Assembly: GCF_900099765.1 (NCBI RefSeq)
Contig: NZ_FNDX01000001.1
Location: 363,880 to 427,879, forward strand
From: Paenibacillus typhae
Lineage (GTDB): Bacteria; Bacillota; Bacilli; Paenibacillales; Paenibacillaceae
DNA length: 64,000 bases
Direction: 5' to 3'
This document shows positions 9,551-17,505 of the stretch, in pieces. The position numbers and the translations under genes were made by a program. Numbering within the stretch: the first letter of the stretch is position 1; each line of letters begins with the position of its first letter. The notes below the pieces were generated by a model that worked only from the letters and a program-made list of their open reading frames with translations, was not told the origin of the DNA and did not search any database.

Positions 9551-10318
9551 GTGATTAGAATCATGATTGCGGATGATGAGGAGGTTATCCGCCGCGGGCT
9601 TGAAAAGATTACTTCCAGAATGGATCTGGAAGTGGAGGTTATCGGTTCGCACGGCAATGGCATGGAGGCTTGGAATCAGCTCTCAACTATTACAGCGGAG
9701 GATATTGATCTGCTGATTACGGATATCAAAATGCCCCGGATGGACGGCTTTATGCTGATTGAAAAGGCCAGAGGCTGGATGAAGGATTTGCCGATCGCGG
9801 TGCTGAGCGGTTTTAGTGATTTTGAATATGCCCGGCGGGCGATACGTTTTGGCGTGCTGGATTATCTGCTCAAGCCGATAGAGAAAGTACAGCTGTATGA
9901 GCTGCTGAAACGGGTGGAGGAGAATAAACAAACGAACTTAACCGAACCGCAGCAGCCGGTAGTCCAGACTTCCGAAGGCGGAGAACATTACGTGGTCGAG
10001 CAGGCCAAAGCTATTCTTGAAAAGGAATATGGACATATCTTTGAGCTTGAGCGTCTGGCAGAGACAGTCGGGATGAATGCCAGCTATCTTAGCCGCCTGT
10101 TTAAATATAAGACCGGTCAGACTATTACTGATTACCTGATCGGTATACGGATTGCCAAAGCCAAAGAACTGTTGATCAGCCAGCCTGATCTTAAAAATTA
10201 CGAGATTGCCGAAAAGGTCGGCTACAGTGATCCGGTGTATTTCAACAAGCTGTTTAAGAAAATATGCGGTGTGACGCCAAAGGATTATAAAAGCGGTTGC
10301 AGAATTCCGAAAGTCTAG
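9551..10318 (+). CDS. Compact YesN-like response regulator (REC + AraC HTH)
   Basis: This 255-residue response regulator has an N-terminal receiver with phosphoacceptor D58 (LLITDIKMPRMDG) and acidic pocket DDEE. A short linker of about 25 residues leads to a C-terminal double helix-turn-helix of the AraC family (SYLSRLFKYKTGQT ... VYFNKLFKKICGVTP). Typical YesN proteins are near 500 residues, so the middle domain is missing. GTG at 9551 follows CGGAGG at a spacing of 11 or so. The cognate kinase is probably the one at 4806, split from it by the GH130_1 gene. It likely activates the transporter-GH130_2-esterase operon immediately downstream and the divergent GH130_1 gene. Confidence 0.88.
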   Translation: MIRIMIADDEEVIRRGLEKITSRMDLEVEVIGSHGNGMEAWNQLSTITAEDIDLLITDIKMPRMDGFMLIEKARGWMKDLPIAVLSGFSDFEYARRAIRFGVLDYLLKPIEKVQLYELLKRVEENKQTNLTEPQQPVVQTSEGGEHYVVEQAKAILEKEYGHIFELERLAETVGMNASYLSRLFKYKTGQTITDYLIGIRIAKAKELLISQPDLKNYEIAEKVGYSDPVYFNKLFKKICGVTPKDYKSGCRIPKV

Positions 10319-10357
10319 GCTGCTAAAGATGCAACAGAATAGGGTAAATGGATCATC

Positions 10358-10381
10358 AGAGGGCGGACAGCCCTCTTTTTC
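10358..10381 (+). terminator. Terminator after the response regulator
   Basis: AGAGGGC/GCCCTCT stem, 5-base loop, then a T5 tract followed by CTATTTT. Confidence 0.8.
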
Positions 10382-10420
10382 TATTTTATTTGCATAAAAT
10401 ATACTAATTAATAAAACAAA

Positions 10421-10597
10421 AATAACAAATACAAGACCAGAAAAAACAATTCAAACCATCGTTTTCATACTTTTAACGCATTATAATGTGTTTGTAAGCG
10501 ATAACAACGCTCTTTGAAAAGAGTGGATGGGAGATAATTATCCTTTTCAAGTTGTATATCGTCTGTTATATCCAAATAGTGTTAGTGTTTTGTTATT
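10421..10597 (+). promoter_or_regulatory. Promoter region of the mannoside transporter operon with a perfect cre site
   Basis: This fills most of the 310-base gap before the binding-protein gene. TATAAT at 10482-10487 is a good -10 but has no strong -35, which suggests activator dependence. TTGTAAGCGATAACA at 10492-10506 matches the cre consensus WTGNAARCGNWWWCA at all 15 positions and overlaps the expected transcript start, a position where CcpA would repress. AATAACAAAT (10421-10430) and the inverted GTTTTGTTATT (10587-10597) are copies of the motif seen at 9325-9377. Confidence 0.65.
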
Positions 10598-10628
10598 ATG
10601 ATGTTCGAATGGAGAGAGGGGCTTAACA

Positions 10629-11999
10629 ATGAAAAAAACAAAAGCAATTACCGGTTTGGCAGCGTTGACACTGATGGCAGGCTTATTCGCAGGCTGTTCA
10701 TCGAACAATAATCCAGATAATGCTGCAGCAACCAATGCCGGAAATAATGGAGCCGGTACGGCAGCAACGGCAGCTCCCGAAGGAGATGCGGCAAAGGACA
10801 TTAAAGGCGATATCACCGTAATTACGCAAAGAACAGACATTGTTGATACCGTATTCAAAGATTATGCAGCCAAATTTAATGAAAAATACCCGGATGTCAA
10901 AGTGAACTTTGAAGCGCTCTCCACTTACGAGGACCAGATCAAGATCCGTATGAGCACGGATGATTACGGTGATGTGCTCCTGCTGCCTACAAGTGTGGCC
11001 ATCAAAGACCTTCCGGATTTCTTCGAACCGCTGGGCCAAAAAGCCGACCTTGAGCAGCAATATACCGGTCTGGAGGAGCGCAGTGTGGACGGTGTTTCTT
11101 ACGGCATTCCGATCACCGTTAATTACTCGGGAATTATCTATAACAAGCAAGTGTTCAAGGATGCTGGCATCACTGAAGTTCCAAGAACCATTGATCAGTT
11201 CATGACTGCACTGCAGAATATCAAAGACAAAACGGATGCTGTTCCGCTGTATACCAATTACGCAGCAGGCTGGACGCTGACCCAGTGGGAAGCCGTTCTG
11301 GCAACGGTTGCCGGCAACCGCGACTATGTAAATATTACTCAAGTTGCTACAGATGATAACTTTGTGCAGGGACAGCCTCACTATGATTTGTACAAGGTAA
11401 TGTATGATGCTGCCAAAAATGGCCTGATTGAAGAAGACCCGACAACTACCGACTGGGAATCCTCCAAGGCTGACCTGGCCAACGGTAAAATCGGAACAAT
11501 GGTACTTGGCTCATGGGCGATTGGCCAGGTTAAAGGCTTGGCAACCAATCCTGATGATGTAGGCTTCATGCCGTTCCCTACCAATGCAGAGAAGGTGCTT
11601 GTACCCCTTGCAGACGATTATAACCTCGGGATCAGCATCCACAGTAAAAACAAAGAAGCAGCCAGAGCCTGGGTGGACTGGTTCATTAATGAATCCGGCT
11701 ATCCGACAACTGAAGGCGGCGGCATGAGCCCTGTTAAAGGCGCCGAGCTTCCTGAAATCCTGAAGCAATTCGATGGTACAGAAGTTACATTTGATACCCT
11801 TGCCCCTGCCAAAGAGGGCGAAGAAGGCTGGGTGGATGCGATTGACAAGGAAGCTGAAATCGGACTTTGGCAGCCTGACTTCAAGAAGGTCATTATTGAA
11901 GCGGCAATCGGCAACCGCAAAGATTCTTATGATGACATCATGAAGGATCTGAACGATAAATGGAAAGCGGCAAGAGCCAAGGTTACAGCTGCCCAATAA
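10629..11999 (+). CDS. ABC transporter substrate-binding lipoprotein (CUT1)
   Basis: This 456-residue sugar-binding lipoprotein has lipobox C23 (LFAGC). A Ser/Asn/Ala-rich spacer precedes the family 1 fold. It is the paralog of the 6704 protein. Two permease genes follow, so this copy is the transport receptor. GAGAGAGG lies upstream of the ATG. A strong stem-loop separates it from the permeases, the usual arrangement for keeping binding protein in excess. From the GH130 and CE7 neighbours the ligand is probably a manno-oligosaccharide. No ATPase gene is present; CUT1 systems of this type commonly share a distant MsmX-type ATPase. Confidence 0.9.
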   Translation: MKKTKAITGLAALTLMAGLFAGCSSNNNPDNAAATNAGNNGAGTAATAAPEGDAAKDIKGDITVITQRTDIVDTVFKDYAAKFNEKYPDVKVNFEALSTYEDQIKIRMSTDDYGDVLLLPTSVAIKDLPDFFEPLGQKADLEQQYTGLEERSVDGVSYGIPITVNYSGIIYNKQVFKDAGITEVPRTIDQFMTALQNIKDKTDAVPLYTNYAAGWTLTQWEAVLATVAGNRDYVNITQVATDDNFVQGQPHYDLYKVMYDAAKNGLIEEDPTTTDWESSKADLANGKIGTMVLGSWAIGQVKGLATNPDDVGFMPFPTNAEKVLVPLADDYNLGISIHSKNKEAARAWVDWFINESGYPTTEGGGMSPVKGAELPEILKQFDGTEVTFDTLAPAKEGEEGWVDAIDKEAEIGLWQPDFKKVIIEAAIGNRKDSYDDIMKDLNDKWKAARAKVTAAQ

Positions 12000-12056
12000 A
12001 TACCGGAATGGAAGCTGAAATTCATTAACGCAGGAGTGAAGACAGAATCAAGAGAT

Positions 12057-12085
12057 CGGGGGGATGCGCCTGGCGCATTTTCCCC
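12057..12085 (+). promoter_or_regulatory. Intra-operon stem-loop between SBP and permease genes
   Basis: GGGG and CCCC arms enclose a near-palindromic ATGCGCC-T-GGCGCAT core, with flanking GTGAAG/CTTCAC. TTTTG follows. It probably protects the binding-protein mRNA or partly terminates. Confidence 0.6.
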
Positions 12086-12156
12086 TTCACTTTTGCCGCG
12101 TTCATTGAGGATCTGGAGTAAGTAGCCTGTGTTTGTTCCTGGGAGGTGTGGAGAGA

Positions 12157-13029
12157 GTGTCCAACTTAAGTTATAAAAATCAGCGTATTCTGATCATCTT
12201 TTTATTCTCGCTAGTTCCGGTTGTCCTGCTGTTAACATTCTCATATCTACCTGTAATTAAAATGTTCCAGTACAGCTTCACAAGCTGGGACGGCTTCAGC
12301 AAAAATATGGAGTACGTCGGGTTCGACAACTATAAGACGATTTTTACGAGACCGGAGTATTTTGCCGTATTTAAGGTCAGCCTGTATTACTTCTTTGCCA
12401 CGTTTGTGCAGATGGGGCTGGCGCTCTATTTTGCGACGATTCTGAGCTTTAATGTCAGGCTGAAGAACTGGTTCAAAGGCATTTTGTTCTTTCCTACACT
12501 GCTTAACGGTGTGGCGATCGGTTTTATCTTCCTGTTCTTCTTCAAGCCGGAAGGTACTTTGAACACGCTGCTTGATCTGGCAGGTCTCGGAGCCTGGCAG
12601 CAGAAGTGGCTGCTGAATCCGCATTTGATCAACATTTCGCTTGCGTTTGCTTCGGTATGGAGATACATGGGGATGAACTTTATTATTTTCCTGGGTGCCA
12701 TTTCATCCATCGGCAGCGATATTTATGAAGCTTCGGAGATTGACGGTGCCAACCGCTGGCACCAGTTCAGACATATTATTTTGCCGAGCATCAAACGTAT
12801 TCTGCAGCTCAATCTGATTTTGGCGGTAAGTGGAGCAATCGGCGTATTTGAAATTCCTTACGTCATGACCGGCGGTTCCAACGGCAGCAGCACCTTTGTC
12901 ATTCAGACCGTCGATGTGGCCTTTAAATACAGCAAGCTGGGTCTTGCATCGGCAATGGCAGTGGTTCTGCTGGGCATTGTTATCATCGTAACCATTCTGC
13001 AGCGTGTTCTGATAAAGGAGGAGAAGTAA
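12157..13029 (+). CDS. ABC transporter permease, MalF-like (CUT1 family)
   Basis: This 290-residue inner-membrane permease has six predicted membrane segments. The EAA loop, EASEIDGANRWHQFRHIILP, sits near the C-terminal third and would contact the shared ATPase. GTG at 12157 is preferred: GGGAGGTG lies 9 bases upstream. The TTG at 12133 would lie before that ribosome site. It forms the transport channel with the next gene for the binding protein at 10629. Confidence 0.9.
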   Translation: MSNLSYKNQRILIIFLFSLVPVVLLLTFSYLPVIKMFQYSFTSWDGFSKNMEYVGFDNYKTIFTRPEYFAVFKVSLYYFFATFVQMGLALYFATILSFNVRLKNWFKGILFFPTLLNGVAIGFIFLFFFKPEGTLNTLLDLAGLGAWQQKWLLNPHLINISLAFASVWRYMGMNFIIFLGAISSIGSDIYEASEIDGANRWHQFRHIILPSIKRILQLNLILAVSGAIGVFEIPYVMTGGSNGSSTFVIQTVDVAFKYSKLGLASAMAVVLLGIVIIVTILQRVLIKEEK

Positions 13030-13032
13030 GAG

Positions 13033-13866
13033 ATGCATACCCTTAAATACAGCGCAGCCTCCTTCTTTAAATATCTTACTTTGGTTTTTGGAGCTCTAGC
13101 CGCTCTTATTCCAATCATCGTGGTCTTTTTCGCATCACTTAAAACCAATGCCGAATACGCCAGTACCGGTCCGCTTACTTTACCGGAGAACTGGCTTAAC
13201 TTCAGCAATTACACCAAGGCCTTTGTTGACGGCAACATGCTGCTGGGCTTCATGAATACTATCATTATCGTGCTGATCTCTATTGCAGGAGCGACATTGA
13301 CCGGATCGATGATGGCCTACATTCTGGCCCGCTTCAAATTCAAAGGCAGCAAGCTGCTGATGGGCGCTTTTCTGCTGGCTACCCTGATTCCCGGAGTAAC
13401 AACTCAGGTTGCCACCTTTCAGATCATCAACTCGCTCGATTTGTTTAATACACGCTGGGCGCCGATCCTGATGTACCTGGGCACGGACATTATAGCTGTT
13501 TATATTTTCATGCAGTTCCTGGACTCGATCTCCGAGTCGCTGGATGAATCGGCTATGCTTGACGGTGCCTCCTACTGGACTATTTACTGGAGGATCATTC
13601 TGCCGCTGCTGAGTCCCGCAATTGTTACGGTCATCATTGTGAAGGGTGTCAATATCTATAACGACTTCTATACCCCTTTTCTGTATATGCCAAAAAGCAG
13701 CCTTCAGGTTGTCTCAACCGCGCTTTTTAAATTTAAGGGTCCTTACGGCTCGCAGTGGGAGGTAATCTGTGCGGCGATTATGATTGCCATTATCCCTACG
13801 CTGATTGCCTTCATTTCCCTGCAAAAATATATTTACAACGGGTTTGCCCAAGGCTCGGTTAAATAA
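13033..13866 (+). CDS. ABC transporter permease, MalG-like (CUT1 family)
   Basis: This 277-residue partner permease has six membrane segments and the EAA-type motif ESAMLDGASYWTIYWRI. It starts 3 bases after the first permease stop, with AAAGGAGG just inside the upstream gene. The C-terminal IYNGFAQGSVK ending is typical of MalG-type permeases. Confidence 0.92.
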   Translation: MHTLKYSAASFFKYLTLVFGALAALIPIIVVFFASLKTNAEYASTGPLTLPENWLNFSNYTKAFVDGNMLLGFMNTIIIVLISIAGATLTGSMMAYILARFKFKGSKLLMGAFLLATLIPGVTTQVATFQIINSLDLFNTRWAPILMYLGTDIIAVYIFMQFLDSISESLDESAMLDGASYWTIYWRIILPLLSPAIVTVIIVKGVNIYNDFYTPFLYMPKSSLQVVSTALFKFKGPYGSQWEVICAAIMIAIIPTLIAFISLQKYIYNGFAQGSVK

Positions 13867-13906
13867 AGCACGTATCGCAGAACCAGATTCGAGAGGAGAA
13901 AATAAG

Positions 13907-14929
13907 ATGAAACAAGTAGAACTGATTGGAACGAATCTGCCGAATATCCCCTGGCAGGACAGACTGGCCGGCAATGACAATCCGGTGTGGAGACATAATG
14001 ATAACCCGGTTATCAAACGCAATCCGGCCAAAGGGGTTGCGCGGATTTTTAACAGTGCCGTAATAGCTTACGAAGGCAGCTTCCTCGGCGTGTTCCGTGT
14101 AGAGGACAACACGACCCGCCCTCATCTCCGGATGGGCTACAGCGCCGACGGCCTGGACTGGAAGATCGCGGATGAGCCGATTCCGTTCATTGACGAAGCC
14201 GGCAACCCGTACACACCGCGCTATGCTTACGATCCCCGTCTCGTCAAAGTGGAAGATACGTATTATATCATCTGGTGTACCGATTTTTACGGAGCGGCGA
14301 TTGGGGTAGCCAAGACGCAAGACTTCAAAACCTTTGTCAGCCTGGAAAATCCGTTCCTGCCCTTTAACCGTAACGGGGTACTGTTCCCCAAAAAAATTAA
14401 CGGTAATTTTGTAATGCTGTCCCGTCCGAGCGACAGCGGCCACACGCCGTTCGGTGATGTGTTTCTGAGCGAAAGCCCGGACTTTGTCTATTGGGGCAAG
14501 CATCGTCATGTCATGACCAAGGGCGGACAAGGCTGGTGGCAGAGCACCAAAATCGGCGGCGGCCCGGCGCCGATTGAGACCAGTGAAGGCTGGCTGATGT
14601 TCTATCATGGCGTAACTACAACCTGCAACGGGCTTGTGTACAGCATGGGGGCAGTAATCCTGGATAAAGATGAGCCATCCAGAGTCAAATACCGCTCCAG
14701 AAACTTCGTCCTTACACCCGAAGAATGGTATGAGGAGAGAGGCTTCGTTAATAACGTGCTGTTCCCTTGCGCAGCCCTTACTGACGCAGAAACGGGCCGC
14801 ATCGCCATTTATTATGGTGCCGCTGATACTTATGTAGGCGTAGCCTATACCACTGTTCAGGAAATCGTCAGCTATGTCATTAATACCCATGAAGAAGTCG
14901 GTGACGATGCCGGGCTGGGCAAAATCTGA
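13907..14929 (+). CDS. GH130 subfamily 2-like phosphorylase (beta-1,4-mannooligosaccharide phosphorylase)
   Basis: This 340-residue GH130 enzyme phosphorolyses beta-1,4-mannooligosaccharides to mannose 1-phosphate. D109 in YAYDPRLVKVED is the predicted general acid; GVFRVEDNT and the GPAPIETSEGWL motif are family features. ATG at 13907 follows GAGAGGAGAA; an upstream in-frame ATG at 13805 lies inside the permease gene and is rejected. It differs from the GH130_1 protein at 8117 in length and motifs, so the two form a mannobiose/mannooligosaccharide pair as in rumen bacteria. The subfamily call is from memory of motifs. Confidence 0.87.
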   Translation: MKQVELIGTNLPNIPWQDRLAGNDNPVWRHNDNPVIKRNPAKGVARIFNSAVIAYEGSFLGVFRVEDNTTRPHLRMGYSADGLDWKIADEPIPFIDEAGNPYTPRYAYDPRLVKVEDTYYIIWCTDFYGAAIGVAKTQDFKTFVSLENPFLPFNRNGVLFPKKINGNFVMLSRPSDSGHTPFGDVFLSESPDFVYWGKHRHVMTKGGQGWWQSTKIGGGPAPIETSEGWLMFYHGVTTTCNGLVYSMGAVILDKDEPSRVKYRSRNFVLTPEEWYEERGFVNNVLFPCAALTDAETGRIAIYYGAADTYVGVAYTTVQEIVSYVINTHEEVGDDAGLGKI

Positions 14930-14952
14930 GCCGGACATAAGGAGAACCATCC

Positions 14953-15912
14953 ATGAATGAACGATCTTTGTCCCACCTGCAGACTTATGAGGGGATCAGC
15001 CCGAAGCCGGGTGATTTTGACCTTTACTGGGAGCGCGCTCTAAGTGAACTGGATGCCCAGCCTCTGGATTATGAGCTGGTACCGGCGGCATTTACGAGCG
15101 GGCTGGCGGAATGCTTTCATCTGTACTTCACCGGTGTAGGCGGAGCCAGAATACACTGTAAATATGTGAGACCTAAGCTGCCGTCCGCCGGAAAAGGACC
15201 GGGTGTTGTCATGTTCCACGGCTATGCCTGCGACAGCGGCGACTGGCTGGAGAAGGTAGGATATGCGGCCCACGGAATCAGCGTGCTGGCTATGGATTGC
15301 CGCGGCCAGGGCGGGATGTCCGAGGATAACCTGACCGTTCAGGGCACGACGATCCGCGGTCATATCATCCGCGGAATAGATGATCCCGATCCGGATAACC
15401 TGTACTACCGGAATGTATTTCTGGATACAGCCCAGGCGGCGCGTATCTTGATGGCCATGCCGGAGGTCGATCCGGAACGCGTCGGTGCGTTCGGACTGTC
15501 CCAGGGCGGCGGTCTTACGGTTGCCTGTGCTTCGCTGGAGCCCCGGATCAAAATAGCAGTGCCGGTCTATCCGTTCCTCTCCGACTATAAGCGGGCATGG
15601 GAAGCAAACATCACTGCGTCTGCCTATGAGGAGCTTAACTATTATTTCCGGTTCTTCGATCCGCATCATCTGCGTGAACAGGATATTTTTAACCGTCTCG
15701 GTTATATCGATATTCAAAATCTGGCAGAGCGCATAAAAGGTAGAGTGTTATGGGTTACCGGATTAATGGATCCGATTTGTCCGCCATCGACCCAATTTGC
15801 CGCATATAACAAGATTACGGCACCGAAGGAATTACTGGTCTATCACGAATACGGCCATGAGTATCTGCCCTATCTCGCAGACCGGACTCTGCAAATGTTT
15901 TTGACTCTGTAA
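14953..15912 (+). CDS. Carbohydrate esterase family 7 (acetyl xylan esterase / cephalosporin-C deacetylase)
   Basis: This 319-residue alpha/beta hydrolase has a catalytic triad S183 (GLSQGG), D273 (GLMDPICPP) and H302 (YGHEY). These sit close to the S181/D269/H298 positions of the Bacillus subtilis enzyme. The CE7-specific RGQGG motif is present (CRGQGGMS). CE7 enzymes are cytoplasmic and remove acetyl groups from short imported oligosaccharides; there is no signal peptide here. It is the last gene of the mannoside operon, so acetylated manno-oligosaccharides are a plausible substrate. AGGAGAACC precedes the ATG. Confidence 0.92.
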   Translation: MNERSLSHLQTYEGISPKPGDFDLYWERALSELDAQPLDYELVPAAFTSGLAECFHLYFTGVGGARIHCKYVRPKLPSAGKGPGVVMFHGYACDSGDWLEKVGYAAHGISVLAMDCRGQGGMSEDNLTVQGTTIRGHIIRGIDDPDPDNLYYRNVFLDTAQAARILMAMPEVDPERVGAFGLSQGGGLTVACASLEPRIKIAVPVYPFLSDYKRAWEANITASAYEELNYYFRFFDPHHLREQDIFNRLGYIDIQNLAERIKGRVLWVTGLMDPICPPSTQFAAYNKITAPKELLVYHEYGHEYLPYLADRTLQMFLTL

Positions 15913-15932
15913 TGAAATAGCACTTCTTCCCG

Positions 15933-15971
15933 GCTGCAGCCCTTATGACTTGTAAGGGCTGCAGCTTTTTT
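15933..15971 (+). terminator. Strong terminator closing the mannoside operon
   Basis: A perfect 13-bp stem (15933-15945 with 15953-15965) and 7-base loop are followed by six Ts. Confidence 0.93.
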
Positions 15972-16038
15972 CGTGCGATTTTAAAATAAATCGTGCATCA
16001 CCCTCATATGAACTTCCATCTTTAATTGTTACTATAAC
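15971..16038 (+). promoter_or_regulatory. Conserved promoter element, copy 1 (aldouronate SBP)
   Basis: Two TCGTGC half-sites lie 20 bp apart (15971 and 15991) around ATTTTAAAAT. CTCATA, TTCCAT and a TATAAC -10 (16033-16038) follow. Nearly the same arrangement is found at 31145-31214 before the SLH-anchored enzyme. The spacing fits an AraC/YesN-type activator binding beside a weak -35. The YesN protein at 23501 is the best candidate. Confidence 0.65.
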
Positions 16039-16079
16039 GGTGTAGCAAGTGAATACAGATTAAATTAGGAGGGTTAAAG

Positions 16080-17420
16080 ATGTTAAAATGGAAGCGTTCT
16101 CTTACAGTGCTGGCCATGACGGCCTTACTGGGAACGATGGCGGCCTGCGGCGGCAACGGCAACGGCAACGGAGCTACAAACAAGGCGGAGGCTACTCCCG
16201 AGCCTGCCAGCACTACTGCAGCGGCGACGGCTGCTCCCAGCAATGAGCCTGTGAAACTGCGTATTATGTGGTGGGGATCCCAGCCGCGGCACGAGGCTAC
16301 CTTGGCTGCGCTGGAGTTATACACAAAGAACAATCCGAATGTTACCTTCGAACCGGAATATTCAGGTATGGATGGATACCTGGACAAATTATCGACACAG
16401 GCTGCAGCAAAAAATGCACCGGATATCGTTCAGCTTGATCCGGGCTGGATGCCGGACTGGATGTCCCGGGGCCAATTAGCCGACCTGGCGCCTGAGGTGG
16501 ATGTCAGTAAATTCGATGCCAAGCTGCTGTCCGGCGGACAGCTTGACGGCAAGCAATACGCGGTTCCGCTTGGCTCGGTAGCCTTCGGGATGGTATACGA
16601 CAAGGCGGCCATGGATAAGCTCGGCATTGCAAATCCGGCTAACGGCTGGACATGGGATGATTTCTTCGCACTGGCCAAGGAGTCCAAATCCAAGCTGCCT
16701 GAGGGGCAATATTTCACCCTGGACTATGGCGGCAACTACTTTATGTACTCGGCCTACCAGTACGCCAAAGGCAAGGGCCAGGTCATTACAGATGACGGCC
16801 ACTTTAACGTCGATCAGGCTGTCTTCCTGGAGTGGACCAAGAAATTTGAAGAGCTGCGCAAGGAAGGCCTGGTTCCTCCGGCGGATGAAAATGCTTCCGA
16901 TAAAGAAAATGATCCGCAAATGGACCTGCTGGCAGCAGGTAAGGTTCTGTTCCGGTACAGCTTCTCCAATAACCTTGGTACCTGGGACAGCATCAAGCCG
17001 GGTGCTTATGCCCTTGTTACGATGCCGCGGGCGGAAGAAGCGGGCGGCTGGCTGAAGCCATCCATGTATCTGTCCGTTTCCGAAAACTCCAAACATGCTG
17101 AGGAAGCCAAGAAATTCATTAACTGGTTTGTAAATGACCAGGAAGCAGGGAATATTCTCAAGACTTTCCGCGGCCTTCCGGCCAACAAGGAAATTGCAAC
17201 GGCGCTGGAAGCCAGCATGAGTGATCTGGATAAGGTTGGTTTGGGCTTGCTCCGTGCTACAGAGCCGGACGGCCAGACCTGGTCGGCCGGAGCCGGCGGC
17301 TGGACCAACTTTATCGACAAGGACTGGGTACTGGTGCGTGACCAGCTCAGCTTTGGAAAAGTGACACCGGAGAAAGCCTTTGAGCAGCTGAAGGAAGCGT
17401 CGCAGGCTTACGAAAAATAG
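16080..17420 (+). CDS. ABC transporter substrate-binding lipoprotein, likely aldouronate-binding
   Basis: This 446-residue family 1 sugar-binding lipoprotein has lipobox C23 (MAAC) followed by a Gly/Asn-rich spacer. It is distinct in sequence from the two mannoside-module binding proteins (IMWWGSQPRHEATLAAL start, DIVQLDPGWMPDW). GGAGG lies 12 bases before the ATG. It is followed by a GH67 alpha-glucuronidase and two permeases, the same gene company as the aldouronate-utilisation clusters of xylanolytic Paenibacillus, so methylglucuronoxylo-oligosaccharides are the probable ligand. Confidence 0.88.
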   Translation: MLKWKRSLTVLAMTALLGTMAACGGNGNGNGATNKAEATPEPASTTAAATAAPSNEPVKLRIMWWGSQPRHEATLAALELYTKNNPNVTFEPEYSGMDGYLDKLSTQAAAKNAPDIVQLDPGWMPDWMSRGQLADLAPEVDVSKFDAKLLSGGQLDGKQYAVPLGSVAFGMVYDKAAMDKLGIANPANGWTWDDFFALAKESKSKLPEGQYFTLDYGGNYFMYSAYQYAKGKGQVITDDGHFNVDQAVFLEWTKKFEELRKEGLVPPADENASDKENDPQMDLLAAGKVLFRYSFSNNLGTWDSIKPGAYALVTMPRAEEAGGWLKPSMYLSVSENSKHAEEAKKFINWFVNDQEAGNILKTFRGLPANKEIATALEASMSDLDKVGLGLLRATEPDGQTWSAGAGGWTNFIDKDWVLVRDQLSFGKVTPEKAFEQLKEASQAYEK

Positions 17421-17431
17421 TTCCAGAACGA

Positions 17432-17460
17432 AAGGCCCGGAGCATTTTGTTCCGGGCCTT
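17432..17460 (+). promoter_or_regulatory. Intra-operon stem-loop after the SBP gene
   Basis: A perfect 10-bp stem AAGGCCCGGA/TCCGGGCCTT has no T tract. It is more likely an mRNA stabiliser or 3' processing barrier than a terminator. Confidence 0.65.
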
Positions 17461-17505
17461 GCCGTTACCTGGATGCCTAATCTTAACTAGAGTATAGGAG
17501 GATTT

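Noticed and set aside
10600..10612. tRNA T-loop-like GTTCGAAT
   Set aside because: No surrounding cloverleaf; it is just upstream of a ribosome site.
13859..14950. 363-codon minus-strand ORF opposite GH130_2
   Set aside because: It is antisense to a conserved phosphorylase gene and matches no recognisable protein.
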